A stretch of 64,000 nt of DNA from Acidobacteriota bacterium (GTDB lineage Bacteria; Acidobacteriota; Blastocatellia; Pyrinomonadales; Pyrinomonadaceae): positions 124,001 to 188,000 of the forward strand of contig JAHBSJ010000002.1 of assembly GCA_019639155.1 (NCBI GenBank). Direction: 5' to 3'. How positions within the stretch are numbered: position 1 is the stretch's first letter; each line of letters begins with the position of its first letter. Below the pieces are notes generated by a model. That model was given only the letters and a program-made list of their open reading frames with translations. It had not been told where the DNA came from and searched no databases. Both the position numbers and the translations under genes were made by a program. This document shows positions 8,222-17,677 of this stretch, in pieces.

Positions 8222-9091
8222 ATGTACGCATGTTACGTTGACGAAAGTGGACACTGCGGTGAACGGTTTAACGCCGATCAGCCGGTCGAGGTGGTTTGTG
8301 GCGTTATTACGGACGTCACTAAATTGTTCAAAACGCAGCGAGATCACGGTGAAATACTGAGCTTCCTCGACAAAAACGGCATATCGATTTCCGAGCTAAA
8401 GTCGAAGGATATCTACCGCGGTAAAGATGCTTGGAGGAAGATTCCTGCTGACATTCGACATTCGATCCTAGACTTGTTGTTGAGTTGGGCCGAGGAACGC
8501 ACTTGTAAATTTATCGTATGCCCTATTGATTCGAAATCCTTTTTTGATCGTAAAGCGGGTGGATGCCCTGTTACAAATCACCTTCAGTTTCCGTACGAAG
8601 CTGGGGCGTTGAATGTAGTGCTTGCTGTTGAGCGGCTAAAGTCTGGAACCGCAAAGAACAAGGGAAAGACGTTCATCATCTTCGATGAGCAGCATAAGCA
8701 TGATGATCGGGTAGTCTCGCTTATCGACTCAGATCTTTCGTTTACCGATGGATATACCGGCTATACGGCGCCAAAAAGAAAAACAGCGCCACCACGGCTG
8801 GGCGAAGTCATTGACATACCGTTCTTCTCGAAGTCTCATCTCTCAACGCTTATTCAACTCGCCGATTTGGCTGCTTATGTCGTGAACCGATACCTGCTTT
8901 TGACGGTATACGGGAGGCCCGAGAGTTACTCCGGCGAAATCATTCAAATCACAAAGTGGTATACCACGATCCAAAAGAACGCGATCGGTCATACGCACAT
9001 TAATCCACCGACGAAGGACGAGTTATGCGATTTCTATCGGGAGATTCGACCAGCGGGATGGACGCCTAAAGCCTGGTTCGTCAATACATAA
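8222..9091 (+). CDS. DUF3800 domain protein
   Basis: The 289-residue protein has the DUF3800 signature: an N-terminal strand with an acidic residue (YACYVDESGHCGER), a central FIIFDEQHKHDD, and the C-terminal STLIQLADLAAYVVNRYLL. The family has an RNase H-like arrangement of acidic residues and is common in defence islands, but its activity is not defined. It is locked between hsdS (2-base gap) and hsdR (11-base gap), so it is a component of this operon. A nuclease or nuclease-like accessory role is possible and unproven. Confidence 0.85.
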   Translation: MYACYVDESGHCGERFNADQPVEVVCGVITDVTKLFKTQRDHGEILSFLDKNGISISELKSKDIYRGKDAWRKIPADIRHSILDLLLSWAEERTCKFIVCPIDSKSFFDRKAGGCPVTNHLQFPYEAGALNVVLAVERLKSGTAKNKGKTFIIFDEQHKHDDRVVSLIDSDLSFTDGYTGYTAPKRKTAPPRLGEVIDIPFFSKSHLSTLIQLADLAAYVVNRYLLLTVYGRPESYSGEIIQITKWYTTIQKNAIGHTHINPPTKDELCDFYREIRPAGWTPKAWFVNT

Positions 9092-9102
9092 CGACAAACA
9101 AA

Positions 9103-12100
9103 ATGGAAGTACCAAGTTTCAAAGAAGATCATATTAGCCAAATACCGGCTTTGCAGATGCTGCAGAAGTTGGGCTGGACGTATTTGAGCCCGGCCGAGGC
9201 CGAAAAGCTTCGCGGCGGTAAGACGAGCAATGTGTTGCTCGAAGACATTCTGCGCAATCAGCTCAAGGCGATCAATTCCGAGAAACGGATCAGTTCGACA
9301 AAGACCACATACATAAGCGACCAGAATATTGAGAACGGCATCCGTGTCCTGCGCGATCTGCCGATGAACGAGGGATACATTACTGCGTGCGAAACCGCAT
9401 ATAACCTGCTCACGCTCGGTAAGGCTTTTGATCAAAGTTTCGACGGACAGAAGAAAAGCATCACGCTTCAATACATTGACTGGAAAGATATCGGCAACAA
9501 CGTGTTTCACGTTGCCGAAGAGTTCAATGTGATGCGAAGCACCAGCAAGGAACATTACCGGCCCGACATTGTTCTATTCATCAACGGGATTCCCTTTTGC
9601 ATTATCGAATGCAAACGGCCGGATATGAAAGAACCGCTAAAACAGGCGATAAGCCAACATCTTCGAAGCCAACAAGAGGACGGCATACGCTCGTTATATG
9701 TTTACACTCAGCTATTGCTAAGTGTTGCGACGCAAGAAGCTGCCTACGCAACCAACGCAACGCCTGAAAAGTTCTGGTCGCAATGGCAGGAAAAGTTTTT
9801 GAGCGCCGCGGACGAGGAAAGTTACAACGCGGAGCTAGTTCGTCTAAAGAATGAACCGTTACCGAAAGAACAAACCGACAAGCTCTTTTCCGAACGCTTT
9901 CATTATGTGCGGCAATATTTCGATGCGCTTGAATCGAATGCAGTCGAAGTAACACTTCAGGACAAATATTTGTATGGCCTTTGCCGGCCTGAACGGATCT
10001 TAGATCTTGCCTTCAACTTTGTAATGTTCGATGACGGCACGAAAAAGATCGCCCGTTATCAGCAGTATTTCGCGATCAAGAAAACGATGGACAGGATCCG
10101 TCATATCGAGGGCGGAAAGCGGAAAGGCGGCGTCATCTGGCATACACAGGGCAGCGGGAAATCTTTGACGATGGTCATGCTCGCGCAAGCGATCGCAATG
10201 GAGCCGACCATACGAAACCCAAAGATCGTGCTGGTCACAGACCGAACCGATCTGGACCGTCAGATCACCGGCACATTTAGAAAGTGCGGGCATCCGGTCG
10301 AAAACGCAACGACCGGACAACGGCTTGTTGAGTTGTTGGAAAGTAAGAGCGATGCGGTTGTAACCACTATCGTCAACAAATTTGTCGCGGCTATCAAGAA
10401 GATAAAGCGGCCGCTCGAAAGTCATGACATATTTGTCCTGGTCGATGAAGGACACAGGACGCAGTACGGCACGTTCAATGTCGATATGCAGCGAACGTTG
10501 CCAAATGCCTGTTTCATAGCGATGACAGGCACACCGCTCTTTAATAAAGAGAAAAGCACTGCCGCAAAGTTTGGCGGGACGATCGATACTTACACCGTCG
10601 ATCAAGCAGTCAAAGACAAAGCCGTTGTGCCTCTGTTATACGAAGGTCGGCTGGCGAAACAAGAAGTAAATGAAAGCCCGCTCGATATGTATTTCGCCCG
10701 CATTGCTGAAGGGCTCACCCGCGAGCAAAAGGCAGACTTTAAAAAGAAGTACAGTCGGGCCGACCAGCTGAACGCCGCTGAGCAAAAGATGTATGCCATC
10801 GCTTGGGACATTAGTTTGCATTTTCGCGAGTTCTGGCAAGGCACCGGATTTAAAGCTCAGCTTGTCTGCGACAAAAAGGTGAACGCGATCAGGTACAAAG
10901 AGTTTCTCGATCAGATCGGCATTGTCAGCAGCGAGGTCCTGATCTCGTCGATAGACGAACGCGAGGGCGAAGAAACTGCATTTGAAAAATCGAGTGAAAA
11001 GGAAAACCGCTTTTGGAAACGGATGATGGACGAGCATGGCAATGCTAAAAGCTATGAAAAGAACATCATCAGCCGTTTTAAGAATCAGGATGATCCCGAA
11101 GTTATCATTGTCGTCGATAAGCTGTTGACAGGGTTCGATGCTCCGAGAAACACGATCCTGTATCTGACAAGAAACCTACAAGGCCATAAGCTGTTGCAGG
11201 CCATTGCTCGAGTTAATCGCATCTATCCCGACAAGGAGTTTGGGTACATCATTGATTTTTACGGCGTGATCGAAAATCTAGACACGGCTTTAGAGCAATA
11301 TTCAGGTGATGAAGCTCAAGACGTTGAAGGAACGTTGGTTGATATTACCGAAGAGATCAAGAAACTTCCGCAGAAATACTCCGAACTTTGGGACATTTTC
11401 AAAGCGGTCGAGAACAAACGCGATGCCGAAAGCTATCAGGTCGCACTAAAGGACGAAGATGTTCGGGTCGTCTTTTATGACAAACTCGCGGCGTTTGCAA
11501 AGGGCTTAAAACTCGCACTTTCGTCGGTGCAATTTCACAACACCACCGACGAAAAGACCATCGCACGTTACAAAGAAGATCTAACGATGTTCCTGAAGCT
11601 GCGTATCGCTGTGATGGAGCGTTATAGCGACGCTGTTGACTTCAAACAATACGAAGGACAAATTCAAAAGCTGATCGATACGCATGTAACTACCGAGAAG
11701 ATCGAGACGATTACTGAACTTGTAAACATTTTCGACAAGGAGTTGTTTCAACAAGAATTGGAGAATACGATCGGCAAAGCAGCAAAGGCCGACAAGATCG
11801 CAAGTCGAACGGCAAAGCACATCTCAGAGAAGATGGACGAGGATCCTGCGTTCTACAAGAAGTTCTCGCAAATGCTAAAAGACACGATCGCCGAGTACGA
11901 AGCAAAGCGTATCGATGAAGCTCAGTACTTGGCAAAGGTACAAGAGATCATGGATGGCGTCCTGGCTCATACAGACGGCGATATTCCGGAGAGTCTGCGA
12001 AGCATGGATGTGGCTAAAGCATTCTTTGGAATAGTAAACGAAGAGTTTGCCGATAAATTTGATGATGATGAGATCAGGAAGCGGATCGCTGCAGATTCTG

Positions 12101-12306
12101 CTTTGGCGATAGACAAAACAATCTTAGATCTGGTTCGAGTTGACTGGCAGAACAGTGTTGATATCGCAAAACGAATGATCCATCTGATCGGTGATTATTT
12201 GATCGACGAAGTTCGCGACAAATATCAGATTCCTATGACATTCGAGGAGATCGACGAGATCGCTCAACGCTGTGTTGACGTTGCAAAAATACGGTATAAG
12301 CAATGA
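9103..12306 (+). CDS. hsdR: Type I restriction endonuclease subunit R
   Basis: The 1,067-residue protein has the standard HsdR order. The N-terminal PD-(D/E)xK nuclease is seen as PDIVLFINGI with IIECKRP at about residues 153-170. The motor follows, with Walker A HTQGSGKSL near 348-355, DEGH at about 448-451 and the superfamily-2 motif AMTGTPLF. The second RecA-like lobe contains VVDKLLTGFDAPR and IARVNR. A long helical C-terminal region should bind the HsdM/S complex. It translocates DNA with ATP and cuts unmethylated DNA at a distance. All catalytic motifs are intact. The stop overlaps the next start (ATGA, 12303-12306), indicating translational coupling. Confidence 0.96.
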   Translation: MEVPSFKEDHISQIPALQMLQKLGWTYLSPAEAEKLRGGKTSNVLLEDILRNQLKAINSEKRISSTKTTYISDQNIENGIRVLRDLPMNEGYITACETAYNLLTLGKAFDQSFDGQKKSITLQYIDWKDIGNNVFHVAEEFNVMRSTSKEHYRPDIVLFINGIPFCIIECKRPDMKEPLKQAISQHLRSQQEDGIRSLYVYTQLLLSVATQEAAYATNATPEKFWSQWQEKFLSAADEESYNAELVRLKNEPLPKEQTDKLFSERFHYVRQYFDALESNAVEVTLQDKYLYGLCRPERILDLAFNFVMFDDGTKKIARYQQYFAIKKTMDRIRHIEGGKRKGGVIWHTQGSGKSLTMVMLAQAIAMEPTIRNPKIVLVTDRTDLDRQITGTFRKCGHPVENATTGQRLVELLESKSDAVVTTIVNKFVAAIKKIKRPLESHDIFVLVDEGHRTQYGTFNVDMQRTLPNACFIAMTGTPLFNKEKSTAAKFGGTIDTYTVDQAVKDKAVVPLLYEGRLAKQEVNESPLDMYFARIAEGLTREQKADFKKKYSRADQLNAAEQKMYAIAWDISLHFREFWQGTGFKAQLVCDKKVNAIRYKEFLDQIGIVSSEVLISSIDEREGEETAFEKSSEKENRFWKRMMDEHGNAKSYEKNIISRFKNQDDPEVIIVVDKLLTGFDAPRNTILYLTRNLQGHKLLQAIARVNRIYPDKEFGYIIDFYGVIENLDTALEQYSGDEAQDVEGTLVDITEEIKKLPQKYSELWDIFKAVENKRDAESYQVALKDEDVRVVFYDKLAAFAKGLKLALSSVQFHNTTDEKTIARYKEDLTMFLKLRIAVMERYSDAVDFKQYEGQIQKLIDTHVTTEKIETITELVNIFDKELFQQELENTIGKAAKADKIASRTAKHISEKMDEDPAFYKKFSQMLKDTIAEYEAKRIDEAQYLAKVQEIMDGVLAHTDGDIPESLRSMDVAKAFFGIVNEEFADKFDDDEIRKRIAADSALAIDKTILDLVRVDWQNSVDIAKRMIHLIGDYLIDEVRDKYQIPMTFEEIDEIAQRCVDVAKIRYKQ

Positions 12307-12998
12307 AGACACATATTCAATTTGGCTCAACTCTAATTGACTTTGAACTGGTGTTTTCGGAAAGAAAGACATTAGGGATCACGGTGCGTCCTGATTCAAG
12401 CGTGATCGTTGCGGCTCCAATTGGCTCTCAATTGGATGACATTAGCAGAAAGATCAGAAAGAAGGCTCCGTGGATATTGAAGCAAAGGAACTTTTTTTTG
12501 ACTTTTGAGCCGCGAACCCCGCCGAGGAGATTTGTTTCCGGCGAGACCCATTTGTACGCCGGTCGACAGTATCAGCTCCGGATTGAAAATGCCGAAAGTG
12601 ATTCCGTAAAACTGATTGGCCGGTATCTAGAAGTAAAAACGACGAACAAAAAATACGCCGAGGTTTTAGTGAGAACCTGGTATGCCGAAAAGGCTCAGCA
12701 AAAGCTGACCTCTATCGCGCTTCCTCTCATCCATAGATTTAGGAATAATGGCGTTGAACCGAAAGCTCTGATATTTAAGGAAATGCCTCAGCGTTGGGGG
12801 AGTTGTACGGCTCGTGGAAAGATCATATTAAATCCCGAACTGGTTAAGGCCCCGAAAGGTTGCATTGAATACGTCGTGATACACGAGCTTTGCCATCTCG
12901 TACATCACGATCATACGAAGAAATTCTTCGATCTACAGAAAAGAGAAATGCCCGATTGGGAAAAGTGGAAAGCAAAACTCGAAAAGATCCTAGCTTAA
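12303..12998 (+). CDS. YgjP-like zinc metallopeptidase (DUF45)
   Basis: The 231-residue protein belongs to the YgjP/DUF45 group of SprT-like metal hydrolases. The zinc motif HELCHLVHHDH lies near residues 193-203. The family block MPQRWGSCTARGKIILNPEL precedes it. It overlaps hsdR by four bases and ends the operon. DUF45 genes are repeatedly found next to hsdR in other bacteria (family knowledge), which suggests a role tied to the restriction enzyme, possibly its turnover. The substrate is not known. No signal peptide is visible, so it acts in the cytoplasm. Confidence 0.9.
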   Translation: MKTHIQFGSTLIDFELVFSERKTLGITVRPDSSVIVAAPIGSQLDDISRKIRKKAPWILKQRNFFLTFEPRTPPRRFVSGETHLYAGRQYQLRIENAESDSVKLIGRYLEVKTTNKKYAEVLVRTWYAEKAQQKLTSIALPLIHRFRNNGVEPKALIFKEMPQRWGSCTARGKIILNPELVKAPKGCIEYVVIHELCHLVHHDHTKKFFDLQKREMPDWEKWKAKLEKILA

Positions 12999-13115
12999 GT
13001 CTCTGTTGTATTGATTTCTCCGCTCACGGCAGACTGTTATGTATTGGAGCAGTTATGCGGTCATAGGATGCTTGGGAACCGCACAGGATATAGCGTATAA
13101 CTTTTGCAGGGGTTG

Positions 13116-13166
13116 GATTCGCAGCGACATAGCGGAATAGTCAATTGCTACGACATTCCGCGAATC
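13116..13166. promoter_or_regulatory. Nested inverted repeats upstream of the Mrr-like gene
   Basis: GATTCGC (13116) pairs with GCGAATC (13160), and GCGGAAT (13132) pairs with ATTCCGC (13155). The two right arms share bases, so the pairings are mutually exclusive or form one branched structure. The element ends 20 bases before the start codon at 13187. It could be an operator or a leader structure controlling a potentially toxic nuclease. Confidence 0.4.
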
Positions 13167-13186
13167 TGAGCAAAGGAGTATAAGGT

Positions 13187-14227
13187 ATGGCGATTTGGTT
13201 AGTGCGTGGCGGACGTTTCGGTGAATATGAATCAGCTTTCTTTCAAGACAACCGAGTTTATCTCACTTGGCAGGGATTGGGCTCGTACGATTTGAGCAAG
13301 GTCGAGACATCTGAAGAACTCCGTTCGATCCTTATTGAGGCGTATCCAGATGAGAAACCTGGGGCGATCCGAAATTATATCGGCCAAATAATGGGTTTCT
13401 TACGCGGTATTTCTGTTGGCGACTGGGTCGTTGTACCGCAAAAGAATAAACCCTTTATCGCGATCGGTGAAGTTATCGGTTCTATCAGATATGACAAACA
13501 GGCCACCGAACCCTTTTGGTTTTGGCATGATGTCAAATGGATCGATAAAGAGATACCCCGCTCGCGGTTTGACCAGGATCTATTGTATTCCTTTGGTGCC
13601 TTTATGACCGTGTGCAAGATCCAGCGTAATGATGCAGAAATCCGTATTCGGCAAATGGCCACCGCCGGCTGGCTATCCAATATAAGCACAAGCATTTCGT
13701 CAGGCGACTCCGAGAGCATCACCTACGAACCTGAGCAATCAAATTTAGAGGATGTCGGGATGGATCAGATCAGAAAACTGCTAGATCGCAGATTCAGAGG
13801 GCATGGGCTTGAAAGGGTCATCGACGCGATCCTTAAGGCTCAAGGTTATACGACATATCATAGTCCAAAAGGTGTCGATGGCGGCATTGATATTTTGGCA
13901 TCGCCCGGCCCACTCGGGTTTGGCTCGCCGAAACTTTGTGTTCAGGTCAAATCTCAGGATTCACCGCTCGATCGACCGACGCTCGATCAGTTGATCGGTA
14001 CGATGCAAAACGTCGGAGCCGAGCATGGTCTTCTTGTTGCTTGGAATGGTTTTAAATCATCGATAGATCAGGTGGCCGCCGCTCAGTTCTTTCGCGTCCG
14101 GCTATGGGACCAAAATGACGTTATTCGAGAACTTCTGGTGGAATACGAAAATCTAGACGAATCGCTAAAATCTGAAATACCGCTAAAGCAAATCTGGACC
14201 ATCGCTGCCGCCGAGGACGAAGAATAG
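13187..14227 (+). CDS. Mrr-type restriction endonuclease with N-terminal PUA/EVE-like domain
   Basis: The 346-residue protein has two parts. Residues 1 to ~165 resemble a PUA/EVE-like reader, beginning MAIWLVRGGRFGEYESAFFQ and containing GISVGDWVVVP. Residues ~190-320 are an Mrr catalytic domain with GVDGGID at ~229-235 and QVKSQ at ~253-257, the PD-(D/E)xK metal site. Such fusions are typical type IV enzymes that cut DNA carrying modified bases (family knowledge); the reader call is inferred from sequence cadence. It is separated from the type I operon by 188 bases and has its own leader with AAAGGAG before the start. It complements the operon by attacking modified instead of unmodified DNA. 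Confidence 0.85.
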   Translation: MAIWLVRGGRFGEYESAFFQDNRVYLTWQGLGSYDLSKVETSEELRSILIEAYPDEKPGAIRNYIGQIMGFLRGISVGDWVVVPQKNKPFIAIGEVIGSIRYDKQATEPFWFWHDVKWIDKEIPRSRFDQDLLYSFGAFMTVCKIQRNDAEIRIRQMATAGWLSNISTSISSGDSESITYEPEQSNLEDVGMDQIRKLLDRRFRGHGLERVIDAILKAQGYTTYHSPKGVDGGIDILASPGPLGFGSPKLCVQVKSQDSPLDRPTLDQLIGTMQNVGAEHGLLVAWNGFKSSIDQVAAAQFFRVRLWDQNDVIRELLVEYENLDESLKSEIPLKQIWTIAAAEDEE

Positions 14228-14364
14228 ACGAAATTGGAGTTTAGCGGTTCTTGCGTAGGCCGTCCGGAGGCGAGATTCCTCGCATTTTGTTGTAAAGACA
14301 GCAGTTAGCGTAACGCGGGACCTAAGAACAAAACCAAAAATCCAATTTTTTGTATCAAAGTCAC

Positions 14365-14532
14365 GTGACATTGGCTTATTTTCTCGTGACATTGGCCTGT
14401 TTTCTCGTGACATTGGCCTCTTTTCTCGTGACTTTGGCTTATTTTCTAGTGACATTGGCCTGTTTTCTCGTGACATTGGCTTATTTTCTCGTGACAATGG
14501 CCTGTTTTCTCGTGACAACGAGCACTTTTCTA
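14365..14532. repeat. Tandem array of eight 21-bp units
   Basis: Eight units with consensus GTGACATTGGCCTGTTTTCTC start at 14365, 14386, 14407, 14428, 14449, 14470, 14491 and 14512. Two alternative cores alternate, GGCTTATT and GGCCTGTT, and the last unit is degenerate. Units adjoin without spacers, so it is not a CRISPR array. Because 21 is a multiple of three, both strands stay open, but the translations are low-complexity heptads and no start or ribosome site supports coding. Confidence 0.92.
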
Positions 14533-14535
14533 GTG

Positions 14536-14960
14536 ATAAGTGATGAGCAGTGAGCAGTCAGCAGTCAGTAGTCAGCAGTCAGAATTCGGCAGAGGGCAGT
14601 GGGCAGTGAGCAGCAGTCAGTAGTCAGCAGCCAGAATTCGGCAATTAGCAAATAGCATTTGGCATTTGGCAGCAGTCAGTAGTCAGCAGTCAGCATTCGG
14701 CAATTAGCAATTAGCAATTAGCAATTAGCAGTTGGCAGTGGGCAGCAGTCAGTAGTCAGTAGTCAGCAGTGAGCAGTCAGCAGTCAGCATTCGGCAATTA
14801 GCAATTAGCATTTGGCAGTAGTCAGTAGTCAGTAGTCAGCAGTTGGCATTTGGCAGTGGGCAGCAGTCAGCAGTCGGCGTTCGGCAATTAGCAATTAGCA
14901 ATTAGCATTTGGCAGTGGGCAGTGAGCAGTCGGCATTCGACATTCAATATTCGACATTCA
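14536..14960. repeat. Non-coding imperfect repeats (AGTCAGCAGTCAG / CGGCAATTAGCA)
   Basis: This stretch is built from short imperfect words: GCAGTCAGTAGTCAGCAG, CATTCGGCAATTAGCAATTA, GCATTTGGCAGTGGGCAG and near the end ATTCGACATTCAA. About five higher-order copies can be traced by the words TTCGGCA at roughly 14585, 14636, 14696, 14790 and 14880. No gene, promoter or terminator is evident. With the 21-bp array it separates the defence island from the next gene. Confidence 0.85.
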
Positions 14961-14999
14961 ACGTTGGGCTTTGGGCCTTGGAATTTTGACCTTTGGGAG

Positions 15000-16778
15000 T
15001 TAGAACGGCCAGATGATCGGGATCATTATGGAGGCGAGTATCCAGAACATCAGGTTGAGCGGCGAGCCGACCTTTACAAAATCGATGAATTTGTATCGCC
15101 CGGGGCCGTAGATCATGGTGTTCGTCTGATAGCCGACGGGTGTCATAAAGCTGGCCGAGGCGGCAAATGTGATCGCCATGAGGAACGGCGTGGCGTCCAC
15201 GTCCAGAGTCTTGGCGGTCGCGATGGCAATGGGTGCGAGCAATGCGGCGGTGGCGTTGTTCGACATCGTTTCGGTCAGGATCGACGTCAGCAGGTAAAAC
15301 GCCGACACAAGTGCGATCGGCCCGAGCACGCCGATATACTTTAGCAAGTTGGACGATAGCAAAGCCGCAGCTCCGGACTGATCGAGAGCCACGCCGAGCG
15401 ACAGAACGCCGGCGAGCAGAAAGATGATCTTCCATTCTATGGCCTCGTATGCCTCCTCGATCGAGATGCAGCCGACCAATATCAGTCCGATCGCTCCGAG
15501 GATCGCCGACACGACGATCGGGGCGAGTTCGAATGTGGCCGCAAGCACCACACACGCAACGATAACGACGGCGAATGCAGCCTTGCCGCGGCGAAACTCG
15601 GTCGTCTCCATCTCCGACGTGATTATGAGATCGCCGCTGCGGCGAAAATTTGCGATACGGTCCTGACGTATCTCGACCAGCAGAACGTCGCCGGCGCTCA
15701 GCGGCGTGTCCGACAGCTTTTCGGTCACGAGCTTCCCTTTGTGACGTATCGCCAAAACTGTGGAACTGAACCTCTCACGAAAATTTGAACGCTGCAGCGT
15801 GCTGCCGACCAGCCGCGACGTCGGTAGCAGAACTGCTTCGATAAGGCGGAAATCGTCAGAGGCAATGCTCTCGTCGCCCCATTTTTGCTGAGGTTTAAAA
15901 AGCACACCTTCTTGTTCCTGCAGGGCCCGTATCTGCTCCAGATCACAACGAACAAGCAAAATATCGCCCGTTCGCAGTATCTCGTCCGGCCGCGGGACGT
16001 GGATCACGACATCGCCGCGTTCGATCTTTACGATCGACAGTTCGAGGTCCTTTACCAGCGGTGCCTCGCGAATGCGTTTTCCGACCGAGATCGAATCCGG
16101 CTGCAGGACGACCTCTGTCAGATATTCATTCAGGGCAAAATCTTCGACCAATCCTCCGCTGCCTCGACGCTCCGGGATCAGCCGAATGCCGACCACCAGC
16201 AGATACGCCGTCCCGAGCGCGAACATCAGCACCCCAAGCGGTGTGAACTCGAACATCGTAAACGCCCGAAGGCCGTTTTCCTGAGCGATCGAGCTGACAA
16301 GGATATTGGTCGATGTGCCGATCAGCGTGCATACCCCGCCGAACATCGACGCGAACGACACGGGCATCAGTATCTTTGACGCGCTTATGCCGTTCTCACG
16401 GGCCACACTGAGCAGGATCGGCAGAAAGATCGCGATAACGGGTGTGTTATTGATAAAGGCCGACAGCACGCCCACGATCAGCATCACGGTGATGATGCCG
16501 AACCAGAAACCGCTTTTGAAAACGCGGCTCGTTATCTCGCCCAGAAAGCTGACCGCGCCGGTCTTGAACAAACCGGCACTCAGGACGAACATCGCCCCGA
16601 CCGTCAGCGTTGCCGCATTGCTGAATCCGGCGAGGCCCTGCTGCGGTGTTATTATGCCGCTCAGCAGAAGCAGCCCCATTACGACCAACGCGACCAGATC
16701 GACGCGCAGCTTTTCCGTGACGAACAAAGATACCGCCAACAGAAGAACGGCGATAACTATCGCGATCTCGTAGTTCAT
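15000..16778 (-). CDS. SLC13-family anion permease with two TrkA-C domains
   Basis: The 592-residue membrane protein has hydrophobic segments in two blocks, residues ~1-205 and ~395-592. Between them lie two regulatory TrkA-C modules, about residues 215-300 ([20 protein letters not shown]) and 300-385 ([20 protein letters not shown]). The conserved SNT-type loops of the divalent anion:sodium symporter family occur as [13 protein letters not shown] and [14 protein letters not shown]. Family members carry sulfate, dicarboxylates or similar anions; the substrate cannot be read from sequence. The TrkA-C modules suggest ligand-gated control. The start [19 protein letters not shown] enters the membrane directly. 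Confidence 0.9.
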   Translation of the reverse strand: MNYEIAIVIAVLLLAVSLFVTEKLRVDLVALVVMGLLLLSGIITPQQGLAGFSNAATLTVGAMFVLSAGLFKTGAVSFLGEITSRVFKSGFWFGIITVMLIVGVLSAFINNTPVIAIFLPILLSVARENGISASKILMPVSFASMFGGVCTLIGTSTNILVSSIAQENGLRAFTMFEFTPLGVLMFALGTAYLLVVGIRLIPERRGSGGLVEDFALNEYLTEVVLQPDSISVGKRIREAPLVKDLELSIVKIERGDVVIHVPRPDEILRTGDILLVRCDLEQIRALQEQEGVLFKPQQKWGDESIASDDFRLIEAVLLPTSRLVGSTLQRSNFRERFSSTVLAIRHKGKLVTEKLSDTPLSAGDVLLVEIRQDRIANFRRSGDLIITSEMETTEFRRGKAAFAVVIVACVVLAATFELAPIVVSAILGAIGLILVGCISIEEAYEAIEWKIIFLLAGVLSLGVALDQSGAAALLSSNLLKYIGVLGPIALVSAFYLLTSILTETMSNNATAALLAPIAIATAKTLDVDATPFLMAITFAASASFMTPVGYQTNTMIYGPGRYKFIDFVKVGSPLNLMFWILASIMIPIIWPF

Positions 16779-16989
16779 AATGAGGGCGTCTGAAAAGCGA
16801 TAACGACGAAAGCCGAATACCTTTTGTTCTCGGCATGCTCGGCGTAAAACTCCGAGTTTCCCGGCGTTTACGAAATATCAACGCTGAGAACGCCAAGTAT
16901 TGCTCAGAGGGCGCTGAGTTGTTGAGTACACATCTCGGGCACCCTCAAAGTTTAGATCGAATTTCCGACGCCTTTCAAAGCCGCAAGTT

Positions 16990-17037
16990 TCAGATCTCGA
17001 CCTCGTCGATCTGCGCCTTTTGCAGCTTGCCGCTGTA
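16990..17037 (-). pseudogene. Displaced 3' tail of the aldehyde dehydrogenase gene (16 codons)
   Basis: On the minus strand this encodes [15 protein letters not shown] and a TGA stop. That peptide is identical to the C-terminus of the intact aldehyde dehydrogenase, whose corresponding bases are 17678-17725. The last codons differ only synonymously (GAG GTC GAG ATC TGA here; GAA GTT GAG ATA TAA there), while 35 bases in the middle are identical. The fragment begins eight bases after the vapC stop, so vapBC lies exactly between the two copies. It cannot be expressed as a protein on its own. Confidence 0.9.
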
Positions 17038-17044
17038 GCAGTAT

Positions 17045-17461
17045 CTACTGATCAGGCACCTTTATTACAAAACCGGCCTTTTCAAAATCACTGTCGAAAG
17101 TGAGGGCTGTACTAAGCTCGTCGCGTCCCATGACAACGAACGAAATACAGTCGGTCAAAGAAAAGTTCTTGTCACTGAATTTCTTGAATGATGACCAGCC
17201 TTCAAAAAACAGATCTTCGTCGACGTGTACGAGATCGATGCGAGGGCTTAGAAGCATGCCCTCGCCTAACGACACAGCGTTCCGATGAGCACCTCTACTG
17301 TTCAGAAACGTCACAGATTCGTCCAGCACATAAGTCGTAGTTACAAAATGAGATCTGGATAGATCCAGAGAGTTCCACAATGAATGAGCGATCGCATGAT
17401 TCTGATCATCACTCAATTCGAGTGCGATCCAAAAGCTAGAATCAACAAAAAGCTTGGTCAT
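17045..17461 (-). CDS. vapC: VapC-type PIN-domain ribonuclease toxin
   Basis: The 138-residue protein is a PIN domain, the fold of VapC toxins that cut RNA (often tRNA or rRNA) in a metal-dependent way. The acidic residues fall in the expected places: Asp7 (KLFVDSSFW), Glu48 (YVLDESV), Asp104 (SLTDCISF) and Asp123/Asp125 (TFDSDF). The start overlaps the antitoxin stop by four bases (17458-17461), the standard coupling of such pairs. It is AT-richer than the aldehyde dehydrogenase upstream. The module is bracketed by a duplicated aldehyde dehydrogenase tail, evidence of acquisition. Confidence 0.92.
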   Translation of the reverse strand: MTKLFVDSSFWIALELSDDQNHAIAHSLWNSLDLSRSHFVTTTYVLDESVTFLNSRGAHRNAVSLGEGMLLSPRIDLVHVDEDLFFEGWSSFKKFSDKNFSLTDCISFVVMGRDELSTALTFDSDFEKAGFVIKVPDQ

Positions 17462-17670
17462 TTGCCAGAATATAGATACTCATCGAGATTGACAGAAGCA
17501 TCGGGCACGCCGCCCTTGACCGGCTCTTTGCCGATGCGAAATATAGGATCATCGTCGTTGACCGGGATCACAACAATATTCTTGCCTTGTTGCCTGATCT
17601 CAACCTCGACCACTCCCTCGAGCATTCCCCGAGGTATAGTGATCCCATTCTCTGTGACCTGCGTTCTCAT
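17458..17670 (-). CDS. vapB: Antitoxin of the VapBC pair
   Basis: The 70-residue protein starts MRTQVTENGITIPRGMLEGV, the look of an AbrB/SpoVT or MazE-like DNA-binding half-barrel, and ends in an acidic tail (ASVNLDEYLYSG) suited to blocking the toxin. It starts only seven bases after the aldehyde dehydrogenase stop codon, so it could be read from that transcript. The start at 17670 is chosen over an upstream one because the longer frame runs backwards into aldehyde dehydrogenase sequence. Antitoxins of this kind usually repress their own operon. Confidence 0.87.
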   Translation of the reverse strand: MRTQVTENGITIPRGMLEGVVEVEIRQQGKNIVVIPVNDDDPIFRIGKEPVKGGVPDASVNLDEYLYSGK

Positions 17671-17677
17671 AGTCCGA

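Noticed and set aside
3814-14227. Defence island as an integrase-borne element
   Set aside because: No integrase, transposase or flanking direct repeat of useful length was seen around 3.7 kb and 14.2 kb.
14183-14518. Minus-strand open frame through the 21-bp array (repeating MSRENRP/K)
   Set aside because: It is produced by the repeat period being divisible by three, overlaps the end of the Mrr gene and has no ribosome site or family similarity.
14365-14960. Possible CRISPR array
   Set aside because: Units are contiguous with no unique spacers of constant length, and no cas gene is in the window.
14922-15344. Plus-strand open frame at the end of the repeats
   Set aside because: It begins in repeat sequence and continues antisense to the SLC13 permease.
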